Source: Micromonospora rubida
GTDB taxonomy: Bacteria; Actinomycetota; Actinomycetes; Mycobacteriales; Micromonosporaceae
Assembly: GCF_009908295.1 (NCBI RefSeq)
Contig: NZ_JAAALO010000011.1
Location: 81,583-145,582 of the forward strand
Length of the DNA stretch: 64,000 bases
Reading direction: 5' to 3'
Positions 16,213 through 24,551 of the stretch are shown here, one piece after another (the first letter of the stretch is position 1; the number at the start of each line of letters is the position of its first letter). The notes below the pieces were generated by a model that saw nothing but the letters and a program-made list of their open reading frames with translations, was not told where the DNA came from and ran no database searches. The position numbers and the translations under genes are program-made.

Positions 16213-17586
16213 ATGCGCCGTCTCCGGCAGCTCGCCGAGCGCACGCCGGCCGGGCGCGAGCGCTACGTCGACCTGCTCCGGGCGGTCGCGATCGGGATGG
16301 TCGTCGCCGGTCACTGGGGCGTCACCGTGATCGGCCGGGACGCCGCCGGCCACCCCACCGGGCACTCGGCGCTCAACGACCTGCCGTGGGCGTACCCGCT
16401 GACCTGGGTCGCCCAGGTGCTTCCGGTGTTCTTCCTGGTCGGCGGGTACGCCAACGCCGCCTCGCTGACCGCGCACCGGGGCCAGGGCGGCGACGCCACC
16501 GGCTGGCTGCTCGACCGCAGCGCCCGGCTGGTGCCGCCGACCACCGTCCTGCTGGTGGTCCTGGCCGTCGGCGCGGCGGGCGCCCACCTGCGGGGCGCCG
16601 ACCCCGCCCAGGTCCGCCAGGTGGTCTGGTTCGCCACCATCCCGCTGTGGTTCCTCGTGCCCTACCTGGCCGTCGTGGCCCTCACCCCGCCGATGTACGC
16701 GCTGCACCGCCGCTTCGGACTGGCCGTGCCGGTGGCGCTGGTCGGGCTGGTGGCCCTCGGCGACCTGGGTCGGCTGACCGGCCCGGCGGCGCTGGCCACC
16801 GGCAACCAGTTGGCCGGCTGGCTCGCCGTGCACCAGGTCGGCTTCGCCTGGTACGACGCCCACGCCCGCCCGACCGGGGACCCGGGACGCGACGGCGCCC
16901 GGCACCCCCTGCCCACCTCGCGGCGGGCGGCGACGGCCCTGCTGGTCGGCGGGTTCGGCACGCTGCTGCTGCTCACCACGATCGGGCCGTACCCGGTCTC
17001 CATGCTGCACGTGCCCGGCCAGCGGATGGAGAACGACGGCCCGCCCAGCCTGGCGCTGCTCGCCCTGTTCACCGCCCAGCTCGGGCTGATCCTGCTGCTG
17101 CGCGACCCGGCGCGGCGGTGGCTGCGCCGGCCGGGCCCGTGGCAGGCGGTGATCGCGGTCAACTCCGTGGTGCTGACCATCTTCCTCTGGCATCTCACCG
17201 CCGCCCTGCTGCTGATCGGGCTGCTGGACGCGGTCGGCCTGCTGCCCACCCCGGCGGCGGGGACCGCGGCCTGGTACGCCTGGCGGGTGCCGTGGCTGCT
17301 GCTGCTCGCCCTGGTGCTGGCCGGCCTGGTCGCCATCTTCGGGCCCGTCGAGGCACGGGCCGGCCGGCGCCACCCCGCCGGGGGGCGGTCGACGGGTCGC
17401 CGGCCGGCCCGGACCGCGCTGGTGGTCGCCGGGTACGTCTCCGTGCTCGGCGGGCTGCTGGTCAACACCGTCACCTCGAAGAGTGCGCCCGCGCCGCTGG
17501 GGCTGCCCACCCCGGCGCTGGTCGGGTACCTGGCCGGGGCGGGGCTGCTGCGGCTGTTCAGGTCTGGGTGGGGAACCCGAGGTTGA
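16213..17586 (+). CDS. membrane acyltransferase, acyltransferase 3 family
   Basis: A 457-residue integral membrane protein with about ten hydrophobic segments. The first transmembrane region carries YVDLLRAVAIGMVVAGHWG, the conserved start of acyltransferase 3 proteins including the catalytic-type histidine; VLPVFFLVGGYANAASL is the next conserved block. Such enzymes O-acylate sugars, lipids or antibiotics at the membrane; the acceptor here is unknown. The ATG at 16213 has no ribosome binding site but has TAGCCT six bases upstream, indicating a leaderless message. Its 3' end overlaps the convergent dehydrogenase gene by 29 bases. Confidence 0.82.
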   Translation: MRRLRQLAERTPAGRERYVDLLRAVAIGMVVAGHWGVTVIGRDAAGHPTGHSALNDLPWAYPLTWVAQVLPVFFLVGGYANAASLTAHRGQGGDATGWLLDRSARLVPPTTVLLVVLAVGAAGAHLRGADPAQVRQVVWFATIPLWFLVPYLAVVALTPPMYALHRRFGLAVPVALVGLVALGDLGRLTGPAALATGNQLAGWLAVHQVGFAWYDAHARPTGDPGRDGARHPLPTSRRAATALLVGGFGTLLLLTTIGPYPVSMLHVPGQRMENDGPPSLALLALFTAQLGLILLLRDPARRWLRRPGPWQAVIAVNSVVLTIFLWHLTAALLLIGLLDAVGLLPTPAAGTAAWYAWRVPWLLLLALVLAGLVAIFGPVEARAGRRHPAGGRSTGRRPARTALVVAGYVSVLGGLLVNTVTSKSAPAPLGLPTPALVGYLAGAGLLRLFRSGWGTRG

Positions 17587-19066
17587 CCCCGCCGTGCCGG
17601 GGATCGGGCCACCGGCTGGTGACCACCTTGCCGCGGGTGAAGAACGCCACCCCGTCGGCGCCGTGGGCGTGCAGGTCGCCGAAGAGGGACGCCTTCCAGC
17701 CGCCGAACGAGTAGTACGCCATCGGCACCGGGATCGGCACGTTGATGCCGACCATGCCGACCTCCACCTCGTGCTGGTAGCGCCGGGCCGCGCCGCCGTC
17801 GTTGGTGAAGATCGCCGTGCCGTTGCCGTACGGGTTGGCGTTGACCAGGTCCACCGCCTCGTCGTACGAGCCGACCCGCAGGACGCCGAGCACCGGGCCG
17901 AAGATCTCGTCGGTGTAGATCGACATGTCCGGGGTGACCCGGTCGAACAGGGTCGGGCCGAGCCAGAACCCGGCCGGGTCCCCGTCCGGGGCGACGTTCC
18001 GCCCGTCCAGCACCGGGACCGCCCCGGCGGCCACCCCCGCCTCGACGTACCCGCGCACCCGGGCCGCGTGCGCGGCGGTCACCAGGGGGCCCATGTCGCA
18101 GCCCCGCCGGCCGTCGCCGGTGCGCAGCCGGGCCATCCGCTCGGCGATCCGCGCCACCAGGGCGTCGGCGACCGGCTCCACCGCGACCAGCGCGGAGATC
18201 GCCATGCACCGCTCCCCCGCCGAGCCGAACCCGGCGTTGACCGCCGCGTCGGCGGCCAGGTCCAGGTCGGCGTCCGGGAGCACCACCATGTGGTTCTTCG
18301 CCCCGCCGAGGGCCTGCACCCGCTTGCCGGCGGCGGTGCCGCGCTGGTGCACGTGCCGGGCGACCGGGGTGGAGCCGACGAACGACACCGCCCGCACGTC
18401 GGGGTGGTCGAGCAGGGCGTCGACCGCCTCGGCGTCGCCGTTGACCACGTTGAGCACCCCGTCGGGCAGGCCGGCCTCGGCGAACCACTCCGCCAGCAGC
18501 AGCGCCGCGCCCGGGTCCTTCTCGCTCGGCTTGAGCACCACCGCGTTCCCGCAGGCCACCGCGACCGGGACGAACCACAGCGGCACCATCACCGGGAAGT
18601 TGAACGGGGAGATCACCGCGACCACCCCGAGCGGCTGGCGCAGGCTGTACGAGTCGACCTCGGTGGAGACGTTCTCGCTGAACCCGCCGCGCAGCGCCGA
18701 GGGGATGCCGCAGGCGTACTCGATGACCTCCAGGCCGCGCTGCACCTCGCCGGCGGCGTCGGCGAGCACCTTGCCGTGCTCGGCGGTGATCACCTCGGCG
18801 AGCCGGTCCCGGCGGGCGTTCACCAGCTCGCGGAAGGCGAACAGCACCGCCGTCCGCTTCGCCAGGGAGGCGTCCCGCCAGCTCCGCGCGGCCCGCCCGG
18901 CGGCCCGCACCGCGACCGCGACGTCCGCGGCGCAGGCCAGCGCCACCTGCCCGGTACGCCGGCCGGTGGCCGGGTCGAAGACGTCGCCGCGCCGGGTGGA
19001 CGTGCCGTCGACCCGCCCGCCGTCGACGAAGTGCCCGATCACCGGCCCGTCCCCCGCCGCGCTCAC
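17558..19066 (-). CDS. mmsA: CoA-acylating methylmalonate-semialdehyde dehydrogenase
   Basis: A 502-residue aldehyde dehydrogenase of the MmsA type, which converts methylmalonate or malonate semialdehyde with CoA and NAD+ to propionyl- or acetyl-CoA. The NAD-binding glycine region (FVGSTPVARHVHQ), the NHMV-type motif (GAKNHMVVLPDADLDLAADA) and the catalytic cysteine in AGERCMAIS are all present; length fits the family. It lies 34 bases after the class III aminotransferase gene in the same direction, and the pair would degrade beta-alanine, beta-aminoisobutyrate or valine intermediates. The short spacer contains a duplicated GCCGCCGAGGCGCGG. The last 29 bases overlap the acyltransferase gene on the other strand. 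Confidence 0.9.
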   Translation of the reverse strand: MSAAGDGPVIGHFVDGGRVDGTSTRRGDVFDPATGRRTGQVALACAADVAVAVRAAGRAARSWRDASLAKRTAVLFAFRELVNARRDRLAEVITAEHGKVLADAAGEVQRGLEVIEYACGIPSALRGGFSENVSTEVDSYSLRQPLGVVAVISPFNFPVMVPLWFVPVAVACGNAVVLKPSEKDPGAALLLAEWFAEAGLPDGVLNVVNGDAEAVDALLDHPDVRAVSFVGSTPVARHVHQRGTAAGKRVQALGGAKNHMVVLPDADLDLAADAAVNAGFGSAGERCMAISALVAVEPVADALVARIAERMARLRTGDGRRGCDMGPLVTAAHAARVRGYVEAGVAAGAVPVLDGRNVAPDGDPAGFWLGPTLFDRVTPDMSIYTDEIFGPVLGVLRVGSYDEAVDLVNANPYGNGTAIFTNDGGAARRYQHEVEVGMVGINVPIPVPMAYYSFGGWKASLFGDLHAHGADGVAFFTRGKVVTSRWPDPRHGGVNLGFPTQT

Positions 19067-19100
19067 GCCGCCGCCCCGGGCGCCGCCGCCGAGGCGCGGT

Positions 19101-20408
19101 TCACGCCGCAGCCTCCGGTGCCGCCGCCGAGGCGCGGATCGCGTCGACGAGGATGGCCAGCCCCTCGCGGGCCTCGTCCTCGGTGAGGGTCAGCGGCGGG
19201 CCCATCCGCAGCACGTTGCCGTACAGGCCGCCCTTGCCGACCAGCAGGCCGCCGGCCCGGCACGCCTCGAACACCCGGGCGGTCAGCGTCGCGTCGGGCT
19301 CGACGCCGCCGGGATGGACGAACTCGACGCCGAGCATCAGGCCCTTGCCGCGCACCTCGGCGACGCAGTCGAGGCCGCCAACGGCGGCGCGCAGGCCGTC
19401 GGCGAGGATCGCCCCGGTACGGGCGGCGTTGGCCTGGAGGTCGTGGTCGAGCAGGTAGTCCAGGACGGCGTTGCCGGCGGCCGTGGAGACCGGGTTGCCG
19501 CCGAAGGTGGAGAAGCTGATCGCCGGCACCGACTCCATGATCTCGGCCCGGCCGACCACCCCGGCCAGGGCGAAGCCGTTGCCGATGCCCTTGGCGAAGG
19601 TGAGCAGGTCCGGGGTGACGTCGTGCGCCTGGTACCCCCAGAAGTGCTCGCCGGTGCGCCCCCAACCGGTCTGCACCTCGTCGGAGATCAGCAGGATGCC
19701 GTGGGCGTCGAGTTCCTTCTTCCAGGCGGCGAACAGGCCGTCCGGGCCGTGCACGAAGCCGCCGACGCCCTGGACCGGCTCGGCGATCAGGCAGGCCACG
19801 TCGCCGGCCGTCTGGGTGGCGAGCACCTCGCGCAGGTCCTCCAGCGCCGCGTCGACCCGGTCGGCCGGGTCGAGCCGGGACAGCAGGCCGCGCAGCCGCT
19901 CGCCGGAGTGCAGCCAGGCCACCTGGAGGGGGTTGAGCGCGCTGGCCGACCAGCTCCGGTTCCCGGTGACGCCCATCGCCGCGTACGACCGGCCGTGGTA
20001 GCTGTTGCGCACCGCGAGGATCTGGTGCGAGCGGCGGTGGTTGGTGGCGGCCAGCAGGGCGGCCTCGTTGGCCTCGGTGCCGGAGTTGGTGAAGAACACC
20101 CGGGCGTCGGGGATGCCGGAGAGCCGGGCGACCTTCTCGGCCAGCTCGACCTGCTGGCGGATCAGGTAGAGCGTGGAGCTGTGCACGACGCCCGTGCGGA
20201 GCTGCCGCTCGACGGCCTCCCGGATCTCCGGGATGTCGTAGCCGATCATGTTGGTCAGCACGCCACCGAAGAAGTCCAGGTAGCTGCGTCCCCGCGCGTC
20301 GGTGACCCGGCGACCGGAGCCGGCGACCAGCTCGATCGGCTCGGCGTAGTAGAGCGGCATCCAGGACGGCAGCACGGCCCGATGCCGGGCCAGCAGGTCG
20401 TCGGTCAT
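19101..20408 (-). CDS. class III aminotransferase (beta-alanine/GABA-type)
   Basis: A 435-residue PLP enzyme of the omega-aminotransferase family. Landmarks are FFTNSGTEANEAALLAA (phosphate binding, near residue 110), ISDEVQTGWGRTG (aspartate that contacts the pyridine nitrogen) and FAKGIGNGFALAG with the Schiff-base lysine. The ATG at 20408 is preferred to an upstream start at 20489 because GGAGGG lies nine bases before it and the family N-terminus begins here. Directly upstream of mmsA in one operon, it most likely produces (methyl)malonate semialdehyde from a beta-amino acid. Alanine-glyoxylate aminotransferase activity is an alternative. Confidence 0.87.
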   Translation of the reverse strand: MTDDLLARHRAVLPSWMPLYYAEPIELVAGSGRRVTDARGRSYLDFFGGVLTNMIGYDIPEIREAVERQLRTGVVHSSTLYLIRQQVELAEKVARLSGIPDARVFFTNSGTEANEAALLAATNHRRSHQILAVRNSYHGRSYAAMGVTGNRSWSASALNPLQVAWLHSGERLRGLLSRLDPADRVDAALEDLREVLATQTAGDVACLIAEPVQGVGGFVHGPDGLFAAWKKELDAHGILLISDEVQTGWGRTGEHFWGYQAHDVTPDLLTFAKGIGNGFALAGVVGRAEIMESVPAISFSTFGGNPVSTAAGNAVLDYLLDHDLQANAARTGAILADGLRAAVGGLDCVAEVRGKGLMLGVEFVHPGGVEPDATLTARVFEACRAGGLLVGKGGLYGNVLRMGPPLTLTEDEAREGLAILVDAIRASAAAPEAAA

Positions 20409-20503
20409 TGGTCGCACCCTCCAGGCGTTGGCGGTCACCGCACGCTCCCACCTGGACGGCGCGGGGACAACTGCCACTGTGTAGCGCACCGCCGGCCGTC
20501 GCC

Positions 20504-20516
20504 TGACACCACGTCA
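20504..20516. promoter_or_regulatory. short palindrome upstream of the aminotransferase
   Basis: TGAC-accac-GTCA is a 4-bp inverted repeat about 95 bases upstream of the aminotransferase start; on the minus strand it overlaps a -35-like TTGACG. It may be a control site for the aminotransferase/mmsA operon. The rest of 20409-20669 shows nothing else convincing. Confidence 0.25.
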
Positions 20517-20669
20517 ACCGACGGCCACGATTTCCGACGCACTCCGGGCAGAAAGACGGCGTTTCCGGTTGCCGAAGCCGGCCGACACGACTCTTTCCGC
20601 AGCGGGCCGGTCGGCGCGCCGGCCTGATCGCGAGGCCCGGGGCGGGCGGGTGCCGGTACGATCCGGCGG

Positions 20670-21698
20670 GTGCCGATCATCCCGGACGACCTGTCGACGC
20701 CGCGTCCCCGGCACGCCGACGCCCACGTGGCGCTGCCGAGCGGCGGGGCGGGCACGACCCCACAGGAGATCGCCGACGGCGTGCGGTCCTGGGTGACGTC
20801 GCCGCCGCTGCGGGAGCTGGTGGCGCGCTTCGGCGGGGAGTGGCCGGCCGGGGACCTGGCGACGGTGCTGGCGTGGCTGGACGACTTCTCCGCCCGGCAC
20901 TGGGACTTCCGGGGCGGCCGGGAGCGCCCCGAGGCCCGGGAGCCGGCCCTCGACCCGCGCACCGCCGGGCTGGTGCTCGCCGCGGCGTCCGCGCTCGGCC
21001 TGGTCCGCCCGGTCCCGCCGGCCCGCCCCGGGTACGCCCACCTGGTCGTCCTCGGCGGGCTGGCGCACGCCTGCCTGCGCCGGGTCGGGTACGCCGAGCA
21101 CCTGCTGCGTTCCGGCACGCGGGTGGCCGGCGAGGTCGCCGTGCTGGGCAGCTTCCGTCCGCTGTCCGACGCCGAGCTGCGGGCGCTGGCCGAGGCGGGC
21201 GTGGGAGGCGTGACGGGCGGGGACACCGAGGTGGACGCCCTCGACGCGGCGGTCCGGCTGGCGTTCCGGGTGACCGGGCCGACCGCGTCCGACGGGGCGG
21301 ACGCCGGACACCCGCACCACTCCTGGTCCTCGCGGACCTACCGGCCGGCGGGGCTGCCCCCGGTGCGGGTGCTCGCCGCCCCGTCCAGCGAGCCGGACCG
21401 GCGGAGGGCGCACACGGCCGACACCCAGCGGTTCTGGGCCGAGCACGTGCGGCTCTCGCCGGGCGATCCGGTGCTGGTGGTCACCGCGCCGATCTACGTG
21501 CCGTTCCAGCACTGCGACGCGCTGCGCACCCTCGCCGTGCCGTACGGGTGCGCGATCGAGACCGTCGGCGTCGACCCGGAGGTGCCCGACCTGGCCCGGC
21601 TGCCCGAGCCGGCGCTCACCCCGGGCCGCCACCTTCAGGAGATCCGCTCGGCGATCCGGTCGATGCGCGCCCTGCACGCGAGCCTCGCCGCCGGCTGA
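20670..21698 (+). CDS. conserved hypothetical protein, possibly DUF218/YdcF-like
   Basis: A 342-residue soluble protein that I do not firmly recognise. The C-terminal two thirds have an alternating strand/helix pattern: AHLVVLGGLAHACLRRVGYA, then EVAVLGSFRPL, PPVRVLAAPSSEPDRRRAHT, then PVLVVTAPIYVPFQHCDALR. This order (glycine-rich first strand, then an acidic/polar loop and a late strand before a base-contacting segment) is reminiscent of the DUF218/SanA/YdcF fold, but that is only an impression. The GTG at 20670 is the first start after a plausible promoter gap. The neighbouring genes on both sides read leftward, so it appears to be a single-gene unit. Confidence 0.6.
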   Translation: MPIIPDDLSTPRPRHADAHVALPSGGAGTTPQEIADGVRSWVTSPPLRELVARFGGEWPAGDLATVLAWLDDFSARHWDFRGGRERPEAREPALDPRTAGLVLAAASALGLVRPVPPARPGYAHLVVLGGLAHACLRRVGYAEHLLRSGTRVAGEVAVLGSFRPLSDAELRALAEAGVGGVTGGDTEVDALDAAVRLAFRVTGPTASDGADAGHPHHSWSSRTYRPAGLPPVRVLAAPSSEPDRRRAHTADTQRFWAEHVRLSPGDPVLVVTAPIYVPFQHCDALRTLAVPYGCAIETVGVDPEVPDLARLPEPALTPGRHLQEIRSAIRSMRALHASLAAG

Positions 21699-21710
21699 GG
21701 CGGCGCGGGC

Positions 21711-21738
21711 CGACGCCCGACGGGAATGTCGGACGCCG
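21711..21738. terminator. imperfect hairpin between convergent genes
   Basis: CGACGCCCGAC (21711-21721) and GTCGGACGCCG (21728-21738) pair with two mismatches around a GGGAAT loop, between the stop of the 20670 gene and the stop of the convergent secreted-protein gene. Confidence 0.4.
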
Positions 21739-21757
21739 ACCCGGACCGGGTGCGCGG

Positions 21758-22432
21758 TCAGTTCACGTAGACGATCGGGCTGCCCGCCTGGGTGGTGTCC
21801 CGGATCGGCGAGTACGTGGCGCTGAAGTACGCGGTCGAGAAGCAGGTGCCCGGCCCCGAGGACTTGGTGAAGGGCTGGTTGACGAAGGCGATCGAGGTGG
21901 TGGCGTTGGACGCCGTCCCCTTCACGGTGTTGCCGTTGGCCTTGTAGACGCAGGTGATGTTGCCGAGCAGGGTGCGCAGCGAGACGGTGCTCTGGATCGG
22001 CCCGGTGAGGGTGACCGCGCCTGCGCTGGTGACGGAGACGGAGTACGGCAGGTTGTCGACGATCACACTGTTCACCCCGAGCGTGCCGACCACATTCGTG
22101 GTGCAGCTGGTGAAGCTCTGCACGGTGAGGCTCTCGGTGGCGGTCCCCGGCGCGGCCGGGTTGGTCAGCACCTTGGCGCTGAAGCTGGACGCGGCGCACT
22201 TCACGCCGGTGGTGCCGGTGGCGGTGGAGTAGAAGTTGGCGGTGGTGGTGGCCTTCAGGCTGGCCTGCAGGACGTCTCCGACCGCCGCGGCGGTGCCGGC
22301 CGCGCTGCCGGTGGTGAGCACCGTGTTGGCGAGGGAGTCGGTCGGGGCTGCGGCGGCGGGGGCCGCCGCGACGAGGGAGCCGAGCAGCGCGACGGCGGCG
22401 AGGCCGACGAGGGCGCGTCCGTACCTGGGCAT
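21758..22432 (-). CDS. secreted four-cysteine protein of unknown function
   Basis: A 224-residue exported protein with a clear signal peptide (ALVGLAAVALLGSLVAAAP, cleavage near residue 29). The mature part is rich in Thr/Ser/Val and looks all-beta; it has four cysteines (VKCAASS, FTSCTTN, NITCVYK, GTCFS) that could form two disulfides. I do not know its function. It is the likely main product of a TetR-controlled leftward transcript that starts near 22845 and also covers a 32-codon reading frame at 22672-22770. A TetR gene and a DUF6230/DUF6114 pair on the other strand complete a group whose members are exported or membrane proteins. Confidence 0.7.
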   Translation of the reverse strand: MPRYGRALVGLAAVALLGSLVAAAPAAAAPTDSLANTVLTTGSAAGTAAAVGDVLQASLKATTTANFYSTATGTTGVKCAASSFSAKVLTNPAAPGTATESLTVQSFTSCTTNVVGTLGVNSVIVDNLPYSVSVTSAGAVTLTGPIQSTVSLRTLLGNITCVYKANGNTVKGTASNATTSIAFVNQPFTKSSGPGTCFSTAYFSATYSPIRDTTQAGSPIVYVN

Positions 22433-22671
22433 GGTGGATCCTTTCGACGGTGGTGCGACGGTGGCGGCCGACCGGGGTCAACGTGCCCGGCATGGACCGG
22501 GCGCGACCGGACGGCCGCTCGGGGACGGCCGCGGCGGGACGGTCGCGGCCGGTGGGCCCGTCGCCGGGGACGGCCGGCGACGGGGTGGGCGCCGCCGGGG
22601 CGGCGCGATGTGCGCGGATCAGTGGCCGGGCGACCGGTGAACCACCGGGCGGCCCGAGTCCTTCCGGTCGG

Positions 22672-22770
22672 TCAGCGGGCGGTGCGGGCTGGCGCACTGC
22701 GGCGCAGCCGCGTCACCTGCGCCCTTCCGGCCTTGGGGGCGAGGGTGCGGTCAGCGATAATGGCGAACAT
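22672..22770 (-). CDS. probable 32-residue basic peptide
   Basis: This short frame reads MFAIIADRTLAPKAGRAQVT followed by RLRRSAPARTAR and stop. It is supported by a near-perfect ribosome binding site (GGAGGG, four bases before the ATG) and by its place as the first frame on the transcript from the strong promoter at 22881-22852. The peptide is basic with no membrane segment. It could be a leader peptide that couples translation to expression of the secreted protein 240 bases downstream, or an independent small protein. The stretch 22433-22671 between the two is very GC-rich and otherwise shows nothing. Confidence 0.4.
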   Translation of the reverse strand: MFAIIADRTLAPKAGRAQVTRLRRSAPARTAR

Positions 22771-22851
22771 CGAGCCCTCCTTCGGCGCTGCTCGGTGCGA
22801 CCATCAACAAAGATGACCATGAGTGACACGACCGGAACTCAACGTGGTGAA

Positions 22852-22888
22852 GTTATAAACCCCGGAGGGTCGCAAAGTCAATCGTTGA
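22852..22888 (-). promoter_or_regulatory. strong promoter with TetR-type palindrome
   Basis: On the minus strand TTGACT (22881-22876) and TATAAC (22857-22852) are separated by 18 bases, the best consensus promoter in this region. The palindrome TCAA-tcg-TTGA (22878-22888) overlaps the -35 box and lies just upstream of the divergent TetR gene at 22908, so repression by that TetR protein is likely. The transcript would carry the 32-codon peptide and then the secreted protein. Confidence 0.55.
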
Positions 22889-22907
22889 TTCACGGAGGTC
22901 GATGCCA

Positions 22908-23690
22908 ATGTCGCTGGCGCCCCACCCCGCGGCCGGGGCGACCCCCCTGCCCGGAGCCCGCCCCGGCCGCGACCCCGAACGGGCGATCAAACGCGGCCCA
23001 CGCCGCCTGTCCGCCGAGGTGGTGGCGGCGACCCAGCGCGACCGACTGTTCGACGGACTCGTCCACGAGGTCGCGGCGAGGGGCTACGACAACGCCCGGG
23101 TCACCGACATCTGCCGCGCGGCCGGGGTGACCCGCCCCGCCTTCTACGCCCTCTTCGCCGGCAAGGAGGACGCCTTCCTGGCCACCTACCGGCACGGCAC
23201 CGCCGTCCTGCTGCGCCTGATGGATGACGCCTACGCGGCGGCCGGGCCGGACTGGACGGACGCCACCCGGGCCACCCTGCGGACCCTGCTGGAGGTGCTG
23301 GCCAGCGTGCCCGCGTTCGCCCGGATGGCGCTGGTGGAGATCGACGCCGCCGGCCCGGCCGCCCGAGGCGAGCGGGACCTGCTGCTGGCGGAGTTCCACC
23401 GGTTCTTCCACCCGCCCCGCCCCCGGTCCCCGCTGCCCGAACAGGACGACGAACTGCTGGTCACCGCCGTGGTCGGCGGCATCCACACCACCGTCCGCCA
23501 GCGGGTCGCCCAGGGGCGCACGGCGGAGCTTCCCCAGCTCCTGCCGGCACTGACGTACGCCATGACGGCACCGTTCCTCGGCCCGGCCGCCGGCGGGCGG
23601 GCCGCCCGGACCGCCGACGCGGACGCCACCCCCGGCGTCACGGCCCCCTGCGCGGCCGACCCGGCCCGGCCGCCCAGGCGGGGAGCCTGA
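22908..23690 (+). CDS. TetR-family transcriptional regulator
   Basis: A 260-residue TetR protein with its DNA-binding domain at about residues 30-80: LFDGLVHEVAARGYDNARVT then DICRAAGVTRPAFYALFAGK. The C-terminal half is a helical ligand-binding domain and the last 40 residues are a disordered Ala/Pro/Arg tail. Two in-frame ATGs (22902 and 22908) compete; GGAGG at 22894-22898 is only three bases from the first and nine from the second, so 22908 is preferred. It is divergent from the peptide/secreted-protein transcript, whose promoter carries a palindrome, and upstream of DUF6230/DUF6114, and probably controls one or both. Confidence 0.85.
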   Translation: MSLAPHPAAGATPLPGARPGRDPERAIKRGPRRLSAEVVAATQRDRLFDGLVHEVAARGYDNARVTDICRAAGVTRPAFYALFAGKEDAFLATYRHGTAVLLRLMDDAYAAAGPDWTDATRATLRTLLEVLASVPAFARMALVEIDAAGPAARGERDLLLAEFHRFFHPPRPRSPLPEQDDELLVTAVVGGIHTTVRQRVAQGRTAELPQLLPALTYAMTAPFLGPAAGGRAARTADADATPGVTAPCAADPARPPRRGA

Positions 23691-23710
23691 CCGACCCGCC
23701 GGCCACGATC

Positions 23711-23729
23711 AGAAACCGCTGCGGTTTCT
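23711..23729 (+). terminator. hairpin terminator after the TetR gene
   Basis: AGAAACCG and CGGTTTCT are perfect 8-base arms around the triloop CTG, 20 bases beyond the TetR stop codon; followed by CACTATT. Confidence 0.6.
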
Positions 23730-23778
23730 CACTATTGGCCGCATTTCGCAGATCCGCCAATTCCACCGGTCGTTAATC

Positions 23779-23807
23779 TTGACCCACCCCTTACTCGGCG
23801 GTAACTT
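23779..23807 (+). promoter_or_regulatory. promoter of the DUF6230/DUF6114 operon
   Basis: TTGACC (23779-23784) and TAACTT (23802-23807) are 17 bases apart, giving a leader of about 105 bases before the DUF6230 start. GGTC and GACC arms (23768-23771 and 23781-23784) bracket the upstream edge of the -35 box and might be part of an operator. Confidence 0.5.
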
Positions 23808-23920
23808 CGCGGTGCAGCGACCCGAACAGCACAACGCGCAACCAATTCAGATCATCCCCCATGATCCGCGGCGCGTTCATCGCATTGTCGCGGACGAATC
23901 GATCTCGAAGAGGAGCCGTC

Positions 23921-24550
23921 ATGTCGGACGACACCGTACCCATCGAACCGGTCCCACCCCAGAGCGGCGTGCGCTGGCGCCGGTTCGCGGCCAGCCTGGC
24001 CGTCGTCGGCGCCGGCGCCGCAGGAATGGTGGTGCTCACCGCCCAGGGGGTGCTCAGCGCCCAGTTCGCGATCTCCGGAATGCCCTTCGTGGTCACCGCC
24101 GACAAGCTCAGCGGGACCGGGTTCGAGCAGTTCGCCACCCTCGACCAGATGATCGAGGACAGCCCCAACCAGGGCGACACGGGCGGCCAGGTCGTCGTGA
24201 TCGTCTCGGCGATCGACAAGGCCGAGCTGACCAACCTGTGCCAGAGCATCAACCTCGGCGGCATGTACATGAAGCTCACCGCCGGCGGCGACGGCAAGCC
24301 GGTCAGCGCCCGCACCCTGGTCGTGGACTCGGACGAGCTCTCCGGCAACGCCTCGTTCAAATCCATCGACATCGGGCAGGACGCCAGCACGCTGGACCAG
24401 GTGCCCGGCGTGCGGGGCAACCCGGGGGTCTTCGGCCAGCAGGCCGACACGGTGACCATCACCGACCTGCGGCAGAACAACTACGCCACCACGGCGGCGG
24501 TCTTCACCCTGCCGAACCTGCGGATGCGGTTCACCTCCGAAGGATGCTGA
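23921..24550 (+). CDS. DUF6230 family protein
   Basis: A 209-residue protein of the actinobacterial DUF6230 family, sometimes mislabelled cholesterol esterase in old annotations. After a short N-terminal tail it has one membrane anchor (RFAASLAVVGAGAAGMVVLT, residues about 20-40); the remainder should be extracytoplasmic, beta-rich and ends in Cys (RFTSEGC), with one other cysteine at NLCQSI. Thus one disulfide is possible. The ATG at 23921 has GAGGAG seven bases upstream; a start at 23861 is unsupported. It is one base from the DUF6114 gene, and this pairing is known in actinobacteria. The molecular function is unknown; lipid or envelope-related roles are guesses. Confidence 0.8.
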   Translation: MSDDTVPIEPVPPQSGVRWRRFAASLAVVGAGAAGMVVLTAQGVLSAQFAISGMPFVVTADKLSGTGFEQFATLDQMIEDSPNQGDTGGQVVVIVSAIDKAELTNLCQSINLGGMYMKLTAGGDGKPVSARTLVVDSDELSGNASFKSIDIGQDASTLDQVPGVRGNPGVFGQQADTVTITDLRQNNYATTAAVFTLPNLRMRFTSEGC

Positions 24551-24551
24551 G

